This document shows, one piece after another, positions 7,752 to 14,253 of a DNA stretch of 17,629 nucleotides. The notes below the pieces were generated by a model. The model was not told where the DNA came from and did not search any database. It worked only from the letters and a program-made list of their open reading frames with translations. The position numbers and the translations under genes are program-made. Location: assembly GCA_036389715.1 (NCBI GenBank), contig DASVWH010000163.1, positions 1-17,629 on the forward strand, in the 5' to 3' direction. Position 1 is the first letter of the stretch. Every line of letters starts with the position of its first letter. The stretch is from DASVWH01 sp036389715. GTDB lineage: Bacteria > Acidobacteriota > Blastocatellia > Pyrinomonadales > Pyrinomonadaceae.

Positions 7752-8795
7752 ATGAGTTTCACGCCGACGGGCGGCGGCTCGCGCTTTGCGGGGAGGCCGC
7801 GCCTGCGTCTTCGATACGCGCTCTATCTGCTGGCCGGGGCCATCGCGCTCGGCACGCTCGGCTTTCACCTGCTCGAAGGGTGGTCCTTCGGCGACAGCTT
7901 CTACGCGACGGTGCAGACGGTGACGACCGTCGGGTACGGCGACGTGCCGCCGCAGAGCGCCGGGGGCCGCGCCTTCGCCAGCCTCTTCATGTTGCTCGGC
8001 GTCGGGACGGTCGCTTACATTCTTTCGAGCACGGTCCAGACCATCATTCAATCCGAGATGCTGGCCGCGCTTGGCGAGCGCCGCCGCCATCGTGAAATGA
8101 ATAAGCTACACGACCACTTCATCATCTGCGGCGCGGGCCGCGTCGGCTCTCGAATCATCACGGCGATGCAGAACGCCGGGGTCCCCTTCGTCGTCATCGA
8201 AATGGAGTCGGCGAAGGTCTCAGGGTTGATTGAGCGCGGCGCGCACGTGCTCGTCAGCGATGCGACGCTGGAAGAGACGCTGCGCGACGCGGGGGTCGAG
8301 CGGGCGCGGGGGCTGGCCGCCTGTTTGCCCGACGATGCGGACAATGTCTATGTCGTGTTAACGGCGCGGGGGATGAATCCGGGGCTGCACATAGTGGCGC
8401 GGGCCGTCGAAGAGCAGGCCGAAGCGAAGCTGGTGCGCGCCGGGGCCAATCGCGTCGTCGCCCCGACGATCATCGGCAGCCACAGGATGGCGCAGGCCCT
8501 GATGCAGCCCGCCGTCGCTGACTTCATGGACTCGATCACGGCCGAGAACCTGGACCTCGGCTTCGAGCAGTTGGAGGTCGCGCCCGAATCCATCTACGCC
8601 GGGCGCAAGCTGCGCTTCACGAACATCCGCTCGGAGCTGAACGTGGTCATCGTCGCCATCCGCCGATTGCAGGGCGAGATGGTCTTCAATCCTTCGGGCG
8701 ACGCGCGCATCGAAGCGGGCGACCTGCTGATCGCCATCGGGCGGGCCGAATCGCTCAGGGAGTTAAGCGGGCTGGCGCGCGGGACGAAGAAATGA
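7752..8795 (+). CDS. Potassium channel with two TM helices, TVGYGD filter and RCK (TrkA-N/TrkA-C) domains
   Basis: 347 aa. Two membrane helices (about 22-42 and 75-98) flank a pore helix and the selectivity filter TVGYGD (59-64), the signature of K+ channels. After a linker (RRRHREMNKLHDH) an RCK/TrkA-N Rossmann domain begins with FIICGAGRVG (123-132); E155 lies at the end of the second strand (VVIEME). A TrkA-C domain occupies roughly 265-340, ending in DLLIAIGRAESL. The order matches MthK-type tetrameric K+ channels gated by cytosolic ligands or nucleotides. The start ATG is preceded by only a weak AGGG. It is divergent from the PBP gene and followed, after a repeat element, by the SDR gene; no functional link to either is evident. 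Confidence 0.93.
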   Translation: MSFTPTGGGSRFAGRPRLRLRYALYLLAGAIALGTLGFHLLEGWSFGDSFYATVQTVTTVGYGDVPPQSAGGRAFASLFMLLGVGTVAYILSSTVQTIIQSEMLAALGERRRHREMNKLHDHFIICGAGRVGSRIITAMQNAGVPFVVIEMESAKVSGLIERGAHVLVSDATLEETLRDAGVERARGLAACLPDDADNVYVVLTARGMNPGLHIVARAVEEQAEAKLVRAGANRVVAPTIIGSHRMAQALMQPAVADFMDSITAENLDLGFEQLEVAPESIYAGRKLRFTNIRSELNVVIVAIRRLQGEMVFNPSGDARIEAGDLLIAIGRAESLRELSGLARGTKK

Positions 8796-8812
8796 GTCCA
8801 AGGTTTGCAGTA

Positions 8813-8998
8813 GTTCAAGGTTCAAGGTTCAAAGTTCAAGGTTGGTGGGTTCGGGTTTCGAGCTTTGAGTTCGACTCGAACTCGTGCCCGGGGCTTGGGC
8901 TTTAATCCTGAACTCGAACTCTGAACTCAGAAATCATCGCTGCCAACCTTGAACTTTTGAGCCTTGAACTTTGAGCCTTGAACCTTGAACTGTTGAGC
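8813..8998. repeat. Mirror heptamer array (GTTCAAG type) with a nested inner palindrome
   Basis: The left arm has GTTCAAG, GTTCAAG, GTTCAAA, GTTCAAG and GTTGGTG from 8813 to 8847. The right arm, in the opposite sense, is phased in sevens from 8943 to 8998 (CCAACCT, TGAACTT, TTGAGCC, TTGAACT, TTGAGCC, TTGAACC, TTGAACT, GTTGAGC). Between them lies a second palindrome: GAGTTCGA and TCGAACTC at 8867-8883 and GAACTC words at 8910-8928. The right arm ends two bases before the ATG at 9001. It occupies nearly all of the 205-bp gap after the potassium channel gene. Confidence 0.9.
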
Positions 8999-9000
8999 TG

Positions 9001-9843
9001 ATGAGAATCCTGGTCACAGGCGGGAGCGGTTATCTGGGGCGGCACGTCCGGCGTTTCTTCGGCGCTGACGATTTTTCGCGCCGCTCGCACCTGGACGTGC
9101 TCAACCCGCACGACGCGGCGCTCGTCGCAGACTACGACGTAGTGATACACCTGGCCGCGCACCTCGATAAAGACCCCCAGGCCGCCGAGAGCTGCTTTCG
9201 GACCAATGCCGAAGGGACGGCTAACCTGCTGCGCCGGATGCAGCCCAGCTCCGTCTTCATTTATGCTTCGACGAAGGACGTGTACGGCTCCTGGGCAGAC
9301 ACCTACAGGGAAGTCCCTGAGAGTTGTAGCACGGACTATTGCGGGCAGAGCGCGCTCGAATGGTCTAAGCTGCTGGGCGAGAGATACGTGGACTACTATG
9401 CGCAGGTGCGGGGCGTCCGGGCCTGCATCTTCCGGCTCTCGACCGTCTACGCGCGGCCTTCGGAGGATAACGAGCCGGGGTTCGTCGCGCACTACGTCGA
9501 ATCGGTCAAGCGCAGGTGGCCCATCCGGCTCGCGCTCCAGGGCAAGCCCGTCCGCGACATCCTGCACGTGGATGATTTCTCGCGCGCCTGCCGTGCCTTC
9601 ATAGATTCGCCGCTGCCGCGCGGCCTGTATAACCTGGGCGGCGGGCGTGATAACGCGATGCCCCTGCGCGAGATGATAGAGAGGGTCGGGCGGATGATCG
9701 AGATCGAGCCGGTCTTTGACGAAGAGGCACACCTGCCCGCGCCCACGCCCATCAATTACATCTCCGACCTCTCGCACGTGCGAGCACAACTCGGCTGGAA
9801 ACCCGAGGTCGGCATCGAAGAGGGCTTGCAGAGCCTGCTCTGA
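9001..9843 (+). CDS. Extended-SDR NAD-dependent epimerase/dehydratase homologue with a non-canonical active site
   Basis: 280 aa. The N-terminus MRILVTGGSGYLG (GxxGxxG) is an NAD-binding Rossmann start, followed by VIHLAAH (48-54) and the TNAEGTANLL helix (68-77), both typical of sugar-nucleotide epimerases and dehydratases. The active-site Ser lies in YASTKDVYG (S90), and RDILHVDDF (about 183-191) matches the family motif before the C-terminal substrate domain. The expected YxxxK reads LEWSK: K123 is kept but Leu119 replaces the catalytic Tyr. The family normally needs that Tyr as acid/base, so this protein may use another residue, catalyse a different step, or be non-catalytic. The start codon directly follows a heptamer array and shows no Shine-Dalgarno sequence. 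It lies ahead of the heptose cluster, so a sugar-related role is plausible. It is not an obvious HldD. Confidence 0.85.
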   Translation: MRILVTGGSGYLGRHVRRFFGADDFSRRSHLDVLNPHDAALVADYDVVIHLAAHLDKDPQAAESCFRTNAEGTANLLRRMQPSSVFIYASTKDVYGSWADTYREVPESCSTDYCGQSALEWSKLLGERYVDYYAQVRGVRACIFRLSTVYARPSEDNEPGFVAHYVESVKRRWPIRLALQGKPVRDILHVDDFSRACRAFIDSPLPRGLYNLGGGRDNAMPLREMIERVGRMIEIEPVFDEEAHLPAPTPINYISDLSHVRAQLGWKPEVGIEEGLQSLL

Positions 9844-9866
9844 TGCGCGTCTTTGATAATCGTCCG

Positions 9867-9900
9867 GGCGCGAATGCTCCCTCTGGCGAGCATTCGCGCC
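9867..9900. terminator. Strong 13-bp perfect hairpin after the SDR gene
   Basis: GGCGCGAATGCTC (9867-9879) and GAGCATTCGCGCC (9888-9900) are perfect reverse complements around an 8-nt loop. It starts 23 bp after the SDR stop codon. The downstream bases (TGTAAACT) are not a proper U-tract, so it may be a terminator of loose form or a 3'-end stabiliser. Confidence 0.6.
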
Positions 9901-9941
9901 TGTAAACTAAGCAACCAGGCCGGATAACAGCCCGGGCGCGG

Positions 9942-10277
9942 CAGCTTCCCTTCGAGGACGGCGGCCCTCCCTTGTTGGACGGCGGGCGAACTAAGGAGGA
10001 TTGCCATCTTCCTTTGTTGGACGATGGGCGAACTAAGGAAGACGGTGAGCGAAGAGAGGAAGACTGCGGGCGAACTAAGGAAGATAGCGGGCGAAGAACG
10101 CAAGACTGCGGGCGAAGAACGCAGGATGGGTATCCATCAAAGGAAGATAGTGGGCGAAGGACGCAAGACGGTGAGCGAAGAAAGGAAGATGGTGAGCTAA
10201 CAAAGGAAGATGATGGGCGAACTAAGGAAGACTGTGGGCGAAGTAAGGAAGAGGGCGAGCTATAGAGGGAAGTTGAT
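9942..10277. repeat. Sixteen-unit strict 21-bp repeat array with inverted units
   Basis: Sixteen consecutive 21-bp units can be laid out without a single indel from 9942 to 10277. The direct consensus is GGGCGAA/CTAAGGA/AGATAGT, with frequent GAGCGAA, AACGCAA and AGACTGC variants. The units at 9942, 9963 and 10005 read in the opposite sense (for example ATCTTCC/TTTGTTG). ATCTTCCTTTGTT at 10006-10018 is a perfect inverted match to AACAAAGGAAGAT at 10199-10211. One forward frame is open for 97 codons (9972-10265, start TTG) and reads as heptapeptides such as GRTKEDC and GRRTQDG. Other frames are partly open too, so coding is doubtful. The array fills most of the 498-bp gap before waaF; 10278-10329 shows no feature. 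Confidence 0.9.
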
Positions 10278-10307
10278 GTGCTCGCAGGGCAGAGGGGCGC
10301 GCGGGTA

Positions 10308-10335
10308 ATGACGGCGGGGCGGTTTCGGGTATAAT
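10308..10335 (+). promoter_or_regulatory. Promoter with perfect TATAAT for the heptose cluster, possibly leaderless
   Basis: A perfect -10 box TATAAT lies at 10330-10335, with a fair -35 candidate ATGACG (10308-10313) at 16-bp spacing. The expected transcription start falls around 10341-10343, on the TTG start codon of the GT9 gene at 10342. That would give a leaderless mRNA, unless translation begins at a downstream GTG (10381 or 10387). Confidence 0.6.
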
Positions 10336-10341
10336 TTCAGT

Positions 10342-11430
10342 TTGAGAGACAACAAGCTACAAGCAGAGCAAATCGAGCGCGTGGTCGTGCGCGGCGTCAA
10401 CTGGGTGGGCGATGCCGTGATGACGATTCCGGCCTTGCGCGAGCTACGCCGCGTGCTCCCGCACGCTCGCATCACGCTCGCCACGCGCCCCTGGGCCGAA
10501 GGGCTCTTCGCGGACGCGGATTTTCTGGACGACCTGCTGATTTATGACCGCCGCCCGCGTCAACTGGGCGCGGTCGTCCGCCAGGTACGGGCCTGGCGAC
10601 GGCAGCGCTTCGACCTCGCCCTGCTCTTTCAGAACGCCTTCGAGGCCGCGCTTATCGCTTCGGCGGCCCGTGTGCCGCTGCGCCTGGGGTATGCGACCGA
10701 CGGACGCCGCGCGCTCCTGACGCACCCGCTGCCGGTTCCCGTCTGGCGCTCGGAGCGTCACGAATCCTTCTATTACCTGAACCTCGTCGCGGGGCTCGAA
10801 CGCCTCCTCGTGGGCGCATCCGAGATAGAGCAGCACGAGCCCGTCTTCAATCTACGGGTCTCCGCCGAGCGGCGTCGGCGTGCCCGTGCGCTGCTGGCCG
10901 CACAGGGCGCAGCCCCCGAACGGCCGCTCGTCGCGCTCTGTCCCGGCTCGACCAACAGCCGCGCGAAGCGTTGGCCCGCGGACTATTATGCCGCGCTCGC
11001 GGATCGCCTCATCAGTGAGGCGGGCACGGAGGTCGTCCTGGTCGGCTCTCCCGAAGAGCTGGAAGTCTCGCAGGAGGTCCAGCGGTTGATGCGGCAGCGG
11101 GCCATCCTGCTGACGGGGCGCACACGCCTGGCTGAAGCCGTCGCCGTCCTCAGTCTCGCAGAGCTGCTCGTCACCAACGACACGGGCCCGGCCCATATCG
11201 CCGCCGCCACGAACCGCCCGTCGCTCGTCATCTTCGGCCCGACCGACCCGCGCACGACGCGCCCGCTCTCGGCCGTCGCCGAAATCATCCGCCGCCCGCC
11301 CGACTGTGCCCCCTGCATGCTGCGCGACTGCCCGATTGACCATCGCTGCATGACCGGCATCACGCCAGCGGAAGTCTTCGCGCGCGCCTCCCGGCTGCTC
11401 AAGCGTGACGCCGTCGGAGTCTACGGATGA
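10342..11430 (+). CDS. waaF: Glycosyltransferase family 9, heptosyltransferase II-like (WaaF)
   Basis: 362 aa from TTG 10342. It would transfer heptose from ADP-heptose to the inner core of LPS at the cytoplasmic face of the inner membrane. The motif VRGVNWVGDAVMTIPALREL (16-35) matches the WaaF N-terminus, including the conserved Asp (D24). CPGSTNSRAKRWP (200-212) and VTNDTGPAHIAAA (277-289) form the ADP-sugar site, with FGPTDP at 298-303. The C-terminal cysteines CAPCMLRDCPIDHRCM (322-337) follow the WaaF pattern. The N-terminal 12 residues are outside the usual family start, so a GTG at 10381 or 10387 is an alternative start. The gene overlaps gmhB by ATGA. Acceptor specificity (heptose II versus another core sugar) cannot be read from the sequence. 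Confidence 0.88.
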   Translation: MRDNKLQAEQIERVVVRGVNWVGDAVMTIPALRELRRVLPHARITLATRPWAEGLFADADFLDDLLIYDRRPRQLGAVVRQVRAWRRQRFDLALLFQNAFEAALIASAARVPLRLGYATDGRRALLTHPLPVPVWRSERHESFYYLNLVAGLERLLVGASEIEQHEPVFNLRVSAERRRRARALLAAQGAAPERPLVALCPGSTNSRAKRWPADYYAALADRLISEAGTEVVLVGSPEELEVSQEVQRLMRQRAILLTGRTRLAEAVAVLSLAELLVTNDTGPAHIAAATNRPSLVIFGPTDPRTTRPLSAVAEIIRRPPDCAPCMLRDCPIDHRCMTGITPAEVFARASRLLKRDAVGVYG

Positions 11431-12014
11431 AGCGGCGCGCGGTCTTCATGGACAGGGACGGGACGATCTCCGAAGAGGTCGGCTACGTCAATCACCCGGC
11501 GCGCTACCGCGTCTTCCCTTACTCGGCGGAGGCCGTGCGGCTGCTCAACGAGGCTGGCTGGCTGGCCGTGCTGGTGACGAATCAGGCCGGGGTCGCGCGC
11601 GGCTATTTTACGGAGGACCTGATCGGGGCCGTCCACGGCGTGCTGCGAGAGGAGTTGGAGCGGGGCGGCGCACGCCTCGACGCCCTCTACTACTGCGCAC
11701 ATCACCCTTCAGTCGGAGAGCCGCCCTACCGCTTCGACTGCGATTGCCGCAAGCCCAAGCCCGGCCTCATCCGCCGCGCCGCCGCCGAGCTTGACCTAGA
11801 CCTCTCGCAGAGCTGGATGATCGGAGACCGCTACAGCGACATCGAACTGGCCCGCAACGCGGGCGTCCGCGCGGCCTTCGTCCTGAGCGGCTACGGGCGC
11901 GGCGAATGGGAGTATCAACGCGCCGCCTGGCAGCACCACCCCGACCTCGTCGCAGAGGATTTGCTCGAAGCGGTCAAAGCAGTAATAAGTAAAGAAGTGA
12001 TGAGTGATGAGTGA
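11427..12014 (+). CDS. gmhB: D-glycero-beta-D-manno-heptose-1,7-bisphosphate 7-phosphatase (GmhB, HAD family)
   Basis: 195 aa. It removes the 7-phosphate from heptose-1,7-bisphosphate, between the HldA and HldC steps. HAD motif I is FMDRDGT with D9 and D11; motif II is VTNQAG (50-55); motif III includes CRKPKPG (107-113); motif IV is GDRYSD (133-138). The zinc loop C90-x-H92 and C105-x-C107 is intact, which separates GmhB/HisB-type phosphatases from other HADs. Translation is coupled to waaF by ATGA (11427-11430). The last residues (VMSDE) and the stop codon are encoded by the start of a TGATGAG repeat array, so the natural C-terminus was probably altered when the array formed. Histidinol-phosphatase activity is an alternative, but the neighbouring heptose genes favour GmhB. 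Confidence 0.92.
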   Translation: MKRRAVFMDRDGTISEEVGYVNHPARYRVFPYSAEAVRLLNEAGWLAVLVTNQAGVARGYFTEDLIGAVHGVLREELERGGARLDALYYCAHHPSVGEPPYRFDCDCRKPKPGLIRRAAAELDLDLSQSWMIGDRYSDIELARNAGVRAAFVLSGYGRGEWEYQRAAWQHHPDLVAEDLLEAVKAVISKEVMSDE

Positions 12015-12076
12015 TGAGTGATGAGTAATGAGATAAGAGCTGCCCGCGATTCACCGAGCACTTCTTTACTCATCAC
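11988..12076. repeat. Mirror heptamer array (GTGATGA type) overlapping the gmhB 3' end
   Basis: After AGTAAAGAAG (11988-11997) come GTGATGA four times and GTAATGA once (11997-12031). A unique loop of about 29 bp follows. The reverse-complement arm CTTCTTTACTCATCAC (12061-12076) includes an exact 10-bp match to the left flank AGTAAAGAAG. The gmhB stop codon is inside the second and third heptamers. It uses the same word as the element at 7531, over 4 kb away. Confidence 0.9.
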
Positions 12077-12088
12077 CTCCTTTGGAGG
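12076..12088 (+). promoter_or_regulatory. Shine-Dalgarno sequence inside a small hairpin before hldA
   Basis: GGAGG at 12084-12088 stands eight bases before the TTG start (12097) and decides that start. It can pair with CCTCC (12076-12080) across a TTT loop, a 5-bp hairpin that would hide the ribosome-binding site. The CCTCC arm directly abuts the end of the heptamer element. Confidence 0.55.
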
Positions 12089-12096
12089 ATTAGACG

Positions 12097-13119
12097 TTGA
12101 GTCTTGAGCGAACGCCAGAGCAGGAGCGGCTGACGGCCATCGTGCGCCGCTTTCCGCAGTGCCGGATAGTGGTCGTCGGCGACCTGGTCGCGGACCAGTT
12201 TCTCTACGGCGAGATCAGCCGCGTCTCGCGCGAGGCCCCGGTCCTGATACTGCGCTACGAGCGGACGGAAACGATGCCGGGCGGCGCGGCCAACTGTGCC
12301 ACTAATCTCGCCGCGCTCAATTCAAAGGCGGTCCTCATCGGGGCCGTCGGCGAGGACGAGGCGGGCAGCGCAATGGTCGAAAAGCTCTCGGCGAGCGGGG
12401 TCGAGTGCGGCGGGATAGTCTCTTCCCCGGCGCTGCGGACGACGACGAAGGTCCGCATCCTCGCCGGACAGGCCCACTCCACCCGCCAGCAGGTCATCAG
12501 GATTGATTACGAAGCACAGCCGCTCGCCGACACGGCCGTGCGCGAACAGTTGCGCTCGCGCCTGCTGGCAGAGGTCGAGACCGCCGACGCCATCATCATC
12601 TCGGACTATAACTACGGCGTAGCCGATGCCGGGATGCTGCCTGCCATTCGCGAAGCCAGCGCGCGCCGCGGCATCCCCGTGCTCGCCGACTCGCGCTTCG
12701 GCCTGACCCGCTTCGACGGCTTCACTTCGGCCACGCCCAACGAGGACGAGGTCGAGCAGGTGCTGGGCCGCCACTTCGCGGACGATGCGCAACTGGAAGC
12801 CGCCAGCCTGGAGCTGCGCGAGCGGCTCGGCTACAGGGCGCTGCTCGTGACGCGCGGCAATCGCGGGATGATGCTTCTGGAAGCGGGCGCTGCCCCGCTG
12901 CACATCGAGGCCGTCGGCGCACGCGAACCCGTTGACGTAACCGGCGCGGGCGATACCGTCATCGCAACTTATGCGCTCGCGCTCGCCTCCGGCTCGACCT
13001 TCGCGGACGCCGCGCAGCTCGCCAACCACGCGGGCGGCCTCGTCGTCATGAAACGCGGCACGGCCTCCGTCAGTCGCCAGGAGCTGCTCTCGTCCATCCT
13101 GCGCTGGGGAGAGACTTGA
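12097..13119 (+). CDS. hldA: D-glycero-beta-D-manno-heptose-7-phosphate kinase (HldA/RfaE1, PfkB family)
   Basis: 340 aa from TTG 12097. It phosphorylates heptose-7-phosphate at C1 using ATP. The PfkB fold is shown by VVVGDLVADQF (25-35), the substrate-binding motif PGGAANCATNLAAL (61-74), the second-half strand ATPNEDEVE (212-220) and the ATP/anion-hole motif DVTGAGDT (280-287), with catalytic base D286. Its length matches the N-terminal kinase half of E. coli HldE. The adenylyltransferase half is a separate gene just downstream, so this lineage carries the two-gene form. The start is supported by GGAGG eight bases upstream. It is separated from gmhB by a repeat element of about 80 bp rather than the tight overlap seen elsewhere in the cluster. 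Confidence 0.92.
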   Translation: MSLERTPEQERLTAIVRRFPQCRIVVVGDLVADQFLYGEISRVSREAPVLILRYERTETMPGGAANCATNLAALNSKAVLIGAVGEDEAGSAMVEKLSASGVECGGIVSSPALRTTTKVRILAGQAHSTRQQVIRIDYEAQPLADTAVREQLRSRLLAEVETADAIIISDYNYGVADAGMLPAIREASARRGIPVLADSRFGLTRFDGFTSATPNEDEVEQVLGRHFADDAQLEAASLELRERLGYRALLVTRGNRGMMLLEAGAAPLHIEAVGAREPVDVTGAGDTVIATYALALASGSTFADAAQLANHAGGLVVMKRGTASVSRQELLSSILRWGET

Positions 13120-13183
13120 GCGATTGGCAGCGCGACACTAGGACGCCCGTACCGCAAATGCGTGCTCGCAGTTAATTCAGGTG

Positions 13184-13711
13184 ATGACCTTGACCGACGA
13201 ACAACTCAAAGCCCCTGCCGCCTCGCGCATCCTGGACCGCAATCGTCTGATCGCGCGGGTGGCGATTGCGCGCAGAGGGGGCGCGCGCGTCGTGCTCGCC
13301 AACGGCTGCTTCGATATCCTGCACGTCGGCCACGTCCGTTACCTCGAAGGCGCAAAGGCGCTCGGAGACCTGCTGGTCGTCGGCGTCAACAGCGATGAGC
13401 AGGTGCGGGCGCAGAAGGGAGCGGGCCGCCCCTTCGTGCCCGAACGCGAGCGCGCCGAGCTGATCGCCGCCGTCCGCGCAGTAGACTTCGTGACCATCTT
13501 TCCAGAGCCGACCGTCGAGGCGCTGCTGCGCGCCCTGCGCCCCGATTTTCACGCCAAAGGGACAGACTATACCGAAGAGACTGTTCCCGAACGCGATGTG
13601 GTACGATCCTACGGCGGCCGCGTCTGTATCGTCGGCGACCCGAAAGAACACTCTTCGTCCGAGATGTTGACCGAGCTTGGCCGCAAGACGCCGGAGACCA
13701 ATGAAGGCTGA
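13184..13711 (+). CDS. hldC: D-glycero-beta-D-manno-heptose-1-phosphate adenylyltransferase (HldC/RfaE2)
   Basis: 175 aa from ATG 13184; a GTG codon immediately before (13181) is an equal alternative. It transfers AMP from ATP to heptose-1-phosphate, giving ADP-D,D-heptose. The cytidylyltransferase-like core is clear: VVLANGCFDILHVGHVRYL with HVGH at about 47-50, LLVVGVNSDEQVRAQKG, RPFVPERERAELIAAV, FVTIFPEPT, and FHAKGTDYTEE. The C-terminal GGRV..V...EHSSSEML corresponds to the C-terminal segment of HldE. A short 64-bp gap separates it from hldA. No convincing Shine-Dalgarno sequence stands at normal spacing. The next gene begins 19 bp after its stop. Confidence 0.92.
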   Translation: MTLTDEQLKAPAASRILDRNRLIARVAIARRGGARVVLANGCFDILHVGHVRYLEGAKALGDLLVVGVNSDEQVRAQKGAGRPFVPERERAELIAAVRAVDFVTIFPEPTVEALLRALRPDFHAKGTDYTEETVPERDVVRSYGGRVCIVGDPKEHSSSEMLTELGRKTPETNEG

Positions 13712-13730
13712 AAGTCCCGGCAGGAGGTCT

Positions 13731-14246
13731 ATGATTAAAGCATCACGAAAATTGCGCTTCCCGTTGAGACTCCGCGCGGGCCTGGCCGCGTGCTGCGCCC
13801 TGATGGTCGCGCTGCCGCTCGCCCTCGCACCGGCCAGCGCGCTCGATACGCCTGCGGCGGCCGTTTGGCAGAAGGGCTTCGACCCCGAAGGCCAGTTCGA
13901 CCCGAAGGGGAACGCGCCGCGAGGGTTGGAAGAAGTAGGGAGCATCAACCTCTATCGCAATACGAGGGGCAGCTTCTTCAGGCGCGGCTCGGGAGTGAAT
14001 AATACGAGGGGCGTCATCTACGGCTTCAAAACCCTGACCGTGACGCGCCAGCGGCTCGAATTCACGACCGTCGCCATCCGCGGCATCAGCTACCGCTTCA
14101 CGGGCCGCTTCCTCAAGGGCGGGGTCTTCGCCGAGTCCTACCTGGACACCGAACTGGTCGTCCTGACGGGGCATCTAACCCGCTTGAGAAGGGGCCAGCC
14201 CGTCGCCGAAGGCGATATGCAGTTCACTTACTTCGGGGGAACCTGA
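13731..14246 (+). CDS. Exported protein of unknown function within the heptose cluster
   Basis: 171 aa from ATG 13731, chosen because AGGAGG lies at 13722-13727. An in-frame ATG at 13701, overlapping hldC, lacks such a site. The N-terminus is a basic signal peptide (MIKASRKLRFPLRLRAGLAACCALMVALPLALA, split here at residues 1-16 and 17-33), probably cleaved after ASA near 38. The mature part has VWQKGFDPEGQFDPKG, then SINLYRNTRGSFFRRGSG and a beta-rich end (RLEFTTVAIRGISYRF, ESYLDTELVVLTGHL, DMQFTYFGGT). I do not recognise a family. No membrane segment or catalytic motif is seen beyond the signal. Its place between hldC and waaC suggests a periplasmic role in envelope or LPS biology, but that is context only. 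Confidence 0.75.
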   Translation: MIKASRKLRFPLRLRAGLAACCALMVALPLALAPASALDTPAAAVWQKGFDPEGQFDPKGNAPRGLEEVGSINLYRNTRGSFFRRGSGVNNTRGVIYGFKTLTVTRQRLEFTTVAIRGISYRFTGRFLKGGVFAESYLDTELVVLTGHLTRLRRGQPVAEGDMQFTYFGGT

Positions 14247-14253
14247 GAAGAGG

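Noticed and set aside
8902..9789. Minus-strand open frame of 295 codons
   Set aside because: It is antisense to the SDR gene and starts inside the repeat element side; the forward frame has clear SDR motifs.
9756..10103. Minus-strand open frame with FLSSPAV repeats
   Set aside because: It is the complementary reading of the 21-bp array and the 3' end of the SDR gene; no start signal or domain.
9972..10265. 97-codon open frame of GRTKEDC-like heptapeptides as a protein gene
   Set aside because: The frame follows from a 21-bp repeat period, an alternative frame is largely open too, and it begins at a TTG without a ribosome-binding site. It is kept as a repeat, with the coding option noted in findings.
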